A DNA stretch of 6,430 nt. Origin: Microbacterium sp. GTDB lineage: Bacteria > Actinomycetota > Actinomycetes > Actinomycetales > Microbacteriaceae. Shown here piece after piece: positions 3,332-6,430 of the stretch. The stretch lies in assembly GCA_003248845.1 (NCBI GenBank), contig QFPD01000131.1:1-6430 (forward strand), read 5' to 3'. Every line of letters starts with the position of its first letter. Positions within the stretch are counted from its first letter, which is position 1. The position numbers and the translations under genes are program-made. The notes beneath the pieces are model-generated. The model saw only the letters and a list, made by a program, of their open reading frames with translations. It had not been told where the DNA came from and searched no databases.

Positions 3332-6286
3332 TTGCTCTTGCTCCTGGCTGCGTTCGCGGTCTTGCCGCTGGCGCTGCCGTCGCTGGTGCGGCGGATCGGA
3401 CCTCGCGCGTTCCTCGTCGCGGCGCTCGTGCCGCTCGCAGGCTTCGTGCAGGCCGCCGTGATGACGCCGCGGGTGCTCGCGGGCGAGGTTCCGACCGAGT
3501 CGTACGTGTGGGTGCCGCAGCTCGGCCTCGAGCTGTCGATGCGCATGGACACGCTCGGCTGGCTGATGGCGCTCATCGTGACCGGTGTGGGCGCGCTCGT
3601 CATGATCTACTGCCGCTGGTACTTCGCCGGCAAGAAGGCGGGCGTCGGCCAGTTCAGTGCGGTGCTTCTCGCGTTCGCGGGCGCCATGTACGGACTCGTC
3701 CTCACCGACGACCTCATCGTGCTCGTGATGTTCTGGGAGATCACGAGCATCCTCTCCTACCTGCTGATCGGCTTCTATCACGCGCGAGGCGCCAGCCGCC
3801 GTTCCGCGCTGCAGGCGCTGCTCGTGACGACCCTCGGCGGGCTCGCGATGTTCGTCGGCGCCGTCATCCTCGTGGTGCAGGCCGGTACGAACAGCCTGTC
3901 CGCGATCCTCGCCGCGTACTCGGCTCCCGGATCGACGCTCACGGGCCCCCTCATCGACACCGCGATCGTCCTGCTTCTCGTCGGCGCGCTCAGCAAGTCG
4001 GCGATCTTCCCGTTCCACTTCTGGCTGCCCGGCGCGATGGCCGCCCCGACCCCCGTCAGCGCGTACCTGCACGCCGCCGCGATGGTGAAGGCCGGCATCT
4101 ACCTCATCGCGCGCTGCGCCCCGGCATTCGCGTTCGCGGCGCCGTGGCGCCCGATCATCATCACCCTCGGTATCGTCACGATGCTGCTCGGCGGCCTGCA
4201 GGCGCTGCGTGAATCCGATCTCAAGCGCATCCTCGCGTTCGGCACCGTGAGCCAGCTCGGCATGCTGACGATCGTGCTCGGGTACGGGGAGCGGGGCTCC
4301 GCCCTCGCGGGGCTCGCGCTCCTGCTCGGGCACGCGCTCTTCAAGTCGTCGCTGTTCCTCGTCGTCGGCGTGATCGACCGTCAGCTGTCGACGCGCGACA
4401 TCGGCGAGCTCTCCGGCGTCGGTCGGCAGGCGCCGACGCTCGCGACGTTCTCGATCATCGCGATCGCGTCGATGGTCGGACTGGCGCCGACGGTCGGCTT
4501 CGTCGCGAAGGAGGCGGCGCTGACGTCGCTCCTCGACGGCGGCGGCCGCCCCGAGGCGCTCATCCCGCTCATCGGGATCGTCCTCGGCTCGGTGCTGACG
4601 ACGGCCTACGGCATCCGCTTCGTCTGGGGCGCCTTCTGGACGAAGAAGGATGCCTCGGGGGTTCCTCTCCCCACGACCGAGTGGCCCGATCCGCCGATCG
4701 GGTTCCTGGCGGCGCCCATCATCCTCTCCGCGCTCACGGTCGTGGGCGGCGTGGCGGCGCCGCTTCTCGATGTCGCGTTCTCCGGCTACGCCGACACGCT
4801 CCCGGCCGCGGGCGGCGAAGTCGGCTACCCCTACCACCTCGCCCTCTGGCACGGCCTCGAGCCGGCGCTGTTCCTCTCCCTCGGGTCGATCGCGGTCGGC
4901 GCCGTGCTCTTCTGGCTCACATACCGCCGTGCACCGCTGCGCCGCGTCCTGCCGTTCGCCGCCGCAGACGTGTACAACGGCACCCTCCGCGTCATCGCCC
5001 GGATCGCCGTCTGGACGACGACCTTCACGCAGCGCGGCTCGCTGCCGGTGTACGTCGGCACGATCTTCGTCGTCTTCGTCGCGGCGCAGGGGACGGCGTT
5101 TGTCGGCGGCCTCATGTCGGGCGCCGAGTGGCAGGTGTTCGTGGATGCGTGGCAGACGCCTATGCAGCTCGTCGTCGCGCCCGTCATGATCCTCGCCGGC
5201 GTCATCGCGGTACGCGCGCGGAAGCGCTATACGGGGGTCGTCCTCGTGTCGGTGACGGGCCTCGGCATGGTGGCGCTCTTCGCGACGAGTGGAGCGCCCG
5301 ACCTCGCGCTGACGCAGATCCTCATCGAGACGGTGACACTCGTCGCCTTCGCGCTCGTCCTGCGGCGGATCCCGTCGCGCATGGGCGAGCACAACGCGTC
5401 CGTCTGGCCCGTCGCGCGCGCCGTGCTCGCGATCGCCGGCGGCGCGACGATGGCCCTCGTCGCGCTCGTCGCGACCGGATCCCGCGTCGCCGAGCCCATC
5501 TCGACGGCGTTCCCCGAGCTCGCCTACGAGCTCGGCCACGGCAAGAACGTCGTCAACGTCGCCCTCGTGGACCTTCGCGGGTGGGACACGATGGGCGAGC
5601 TGTCGGTGCTGATCCTCGCTGCGACCGGCGTCGCGTCGCTCGTCTTCGTGACGCACCGCTCCGACCTGCTCTCGAGCGCGATCGCCTCGCTGCCGACCGG
5701 CGTCACGCGTACCCGCCGTCCCCTCGTCGAGACCGCCGAGGGACCCCGCCCGCGTTCGACGCAGCCGGGCAGCACGCGCCAGGCGTGGCTCGTCGGGGGG
5801 CAGCGTGTCAAGCCGGAGAACCGCTCGATCCTGCTCGAAGTGATCGTGCGCGTCCTCTTCCACACGATCATCGTCGTGTCGATCTACCTGCTGTTCGCCG
5901 GACACAACCTCCCCGGCGGCGGGTTCGCCGGCGGACTCGTCGCAGGCATGGCGCTCGTCATGCGCTACGTCGCCGGCGGCCGGTACGAGCTGGGCGCGGC
6001 CGCACCGACGGATGCCGGGCGTCTACTCGGCGCCGGCATGACCCTCGCGATCGCGTGTGCCGTCGTGCCGCTGCTGTTCGGCGCCGCCCCGCTCACGAGC
6101 GCCGTGTGGGAAGCCGATCTGCCCGTCCTCGGCCACGTCGAGTTCGTCTCGTCCACGTTCTTCGACATCGGCGTGTACCTCGTCGTCATCGGCCTCGTGC
6201 TCGACGTGCTGCGTTCCCTCGGTGGCGAGGTCGACCGGCAGACGCAGGAGCTGCGCGAGCGCCAGGGGACGGGAGCCGTGTCATGA
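3332..6286 (+). CDS. mrpA: Na+/H+ antiporter Mrp subunit A fused to subunit B
   Basis: A 984-residue polytopic membrane protein of the Mrp (Mnh/Pha/Sha) antiporter, which exports Na+ in exchange for protons and supports pH and salt tolerance. The NuoL-like part (about 1-540) holds the key charged sites: E136 in MFWE, K222 in SKSAIFPFHFWLPGAM with H229, then H247, K253, H334, K338 and K393 in VGFVAKEAAL. Next come the MbhD/DUF4040 region (about 615-680, TSGAPDLALTQILIETVT with D657 and E666) and the MbhE-like region (about 690-775, NVVNVALVDLRGWDTMGE). A polar, probably cytoplasmic linker (about 775-830, rich in Arg, Pro and Thr) leads to an MnhB domain (about 831-960) with the family signature LLFAGHNLPGGGFAGGL (853-869). 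Subunit B is therefore fused to A, as in other actinobacterial and alphaproteobacterial operons, and mrpC follows directly. Translation starts at TTG, five bases after AGGAGG. Its stop overlaps the mrpC start by ATGA. A strong family match with no missing key residue. Confidence 0.96.
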   Translation: MLLLLAAFAVLPLALPSLVRRIGPRAFLVAALVPLAGFVQAAVMTPRVLAGEVPTESYVWVPQLGLELSMRMDTLGWLMALIVTGVGALVMIYCRWYFAGKKAGVGQFSAVLLAFAGAMYGLVLTDDLIVLVMFWEITSILSYLLIGFYHARGASRRSALQALLVTTLGGLAMFVGAVILVVQAGTNSLSAILAAYSAPGSTLTGPLIDTAIVLLLVGALSKSAIFPFHFWLPGAMAAPTPVSAYLHAAAMVKAGIYLIARCAPAFAFAAPWRPIIITLGIVTMLLGGLQALRESDLKRILAFGTVSQLGMLTIVLGYGERGSALAGLALLLGHALFKSSLFLVVGVIDRQLSTRDIGELSGVGRQAPTLATFSIIAIASMVGLAPTVGFVAKEAALTSLLDGGGRPEALIPLIGIVLGSVLTTAYGIRFVWGAFWTKKDASGVPLPTTEWPDPPIGFLAAPIILSALTVVGGVAAPLLDVAFSGYADTLPAAGGEVGYPYHLALWHGLEPALFLSLGSIAVGAVLFWLTYRRAPLRRVLPFAAADVYNGTLRVIARIAVWTTTFTQRGSLPVYVGTIFVVFVAAQGTAFVGGLMSGAEWQVFVDAWQTPMQLVVAPVMILAGVIAVRARKRYTGVVLVSVTGLGMVALFATSGAPDLALTQILIETVTLVAFALVLRRIPSRMGEHNASVWPVARAVLAIAGGATMALVALVATGSRVAEPISTAFPELAYELGHGKNVVNVALVDLRGWDTMGELSVLILAATGVASLVFVTHRSDLLSSAIASLPTGVTRTRRPLVETAEGPRPRSTQPGSTRQAWLVGGQRVKPENRSILLEVIVRVLFHTIIVVSIYLLFAGHNLPGGGFAGGLVAGMALVMRYVAGGRYELGAAAPTDAGRLLGAGMTLAIACAVVPLLFGAAPLTSAVWEADLPVLGHVEFVSSTFFDIGVYLVVIGLVLDVLRSLGGEVDRQTQELRERQGTGAVS

Positions 6287-6430
6287 CCGTCTCCGGCGTC
6301 CTCATCGTGATCATGGCGATCCTCTACGCGGCGGGCATCTACGCGATGCTCGAGCGCAGCCTCACGCGCGTGCTCATCGGATTCCTGCTGCTCGGCAACG
6401 CGACGAACCTCTTCCTGCTCGTCGTCATGG
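6283..6430 (+). CDS. mrpC: Na+/H+ antiporter Mrp subunit C, N-terminal part (runs off right edge)
   Basis: Forty-nine codons are visible. The ATG overlaps the mrpA stop as ATGA, suggesting translational coupling, and GGGAG (6271-6275) seven bases upstream can serve as ribosome binding site. The fragment has a first membrane segment (about 4-22), then the NuoK/MnhC signature: YAMLERSLTRVLIGFLLLGN (20-39) followed by ATNLFLL, with E24, R25, N39 and N42. MrpC is a small NuoK-like membrane subunit (usually about 110-140 residues) that packs against MrpA and MrpD in the antiporter complex. The remaining subunits (D to G) are expected immediately downstream, outside the window. Identification rests on this motif and gene order. 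Confidence 0.93.
   Translation, partial: MTVSGVLIVIMAILYAAGIYAMLERSLTRVLIGFLLLGNATNLFLLVVM

Noticed and set aside
2186..5905. A 1239-codon open frame on the minus strand, antisense to the repressor and mrpA genes
   Set aside because: It is almost entirely Arg, Glu, Asp, Gly and His with no recognisable domain, and it covers the promoter region and two well-supported genes in antisense. Long antisense frames are an expected artefact of G/C-biased third codon positions. Only its length is notable.

Overview
This is a very GC-rich window (about 70% by eye) with strong G/C preference at third codon positions, GTG and TTG starts alongside ATG, and a nucS mismatch endonuclease gene, which marks Actinobacteria and some archaea. 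The frequent word GGATGCC/GGCATCC and the flavour of the proteins suggest Microbacteriaceae, probably Microbacterium or a close relative. That placement is inference from pattern recognition, not a database result.

Layout. The left third reads on the minus strand: a YbjJ-like major facilitator transporter (951-2192), then nucS (200-895), then the N-terminal end of a HAD-family phosphatase that runs off the left edge (1-154). A short divergent region (2193-2245) separates these from the plus-strand genes: a LacI-family repressor (2246-3292), a fused mrpA/mrpB antiporter gene (3332-6286), and the start of mrpC, which overlaps mrpA by four bases and runs off the right edge (6283-6430). No gap between genes exceeds about 60 bases. 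I see no RNA gene, mobile element or CRISPR array.

How the parts work together. The repressor and the transporter are divergent, and a perfect 12-bp palindrome of LacI-operator type lies between them. It abuts the transporter's -10 box and touches the repressor's -35 region, so one site could control the transporter and also the repressor itself. The mrp genes begin the operon of a multisubunit Na+/H+ antiporter (A+B fused, then C; later subunits lie outside). They have their own promoter, whose -10 box uses the stop codon of the repressor gene. nucS provides MutS/MutL-independent mismatch correction and appears separately transcribed, as does the HAD gene.

The most striking pattern is promoter geometry. 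All four genes upstream of or divergent from mrpA have a TANNNT -10 box ending exactly six bases before a start codon, which predicts leaderless mRNAs. mrpA instead has a perfect AGGAGG ribosome binding site and a rare TTG start. I found no convincing new biological system; the genes belong to known families and the interest lies mainly in regulatory architecture.
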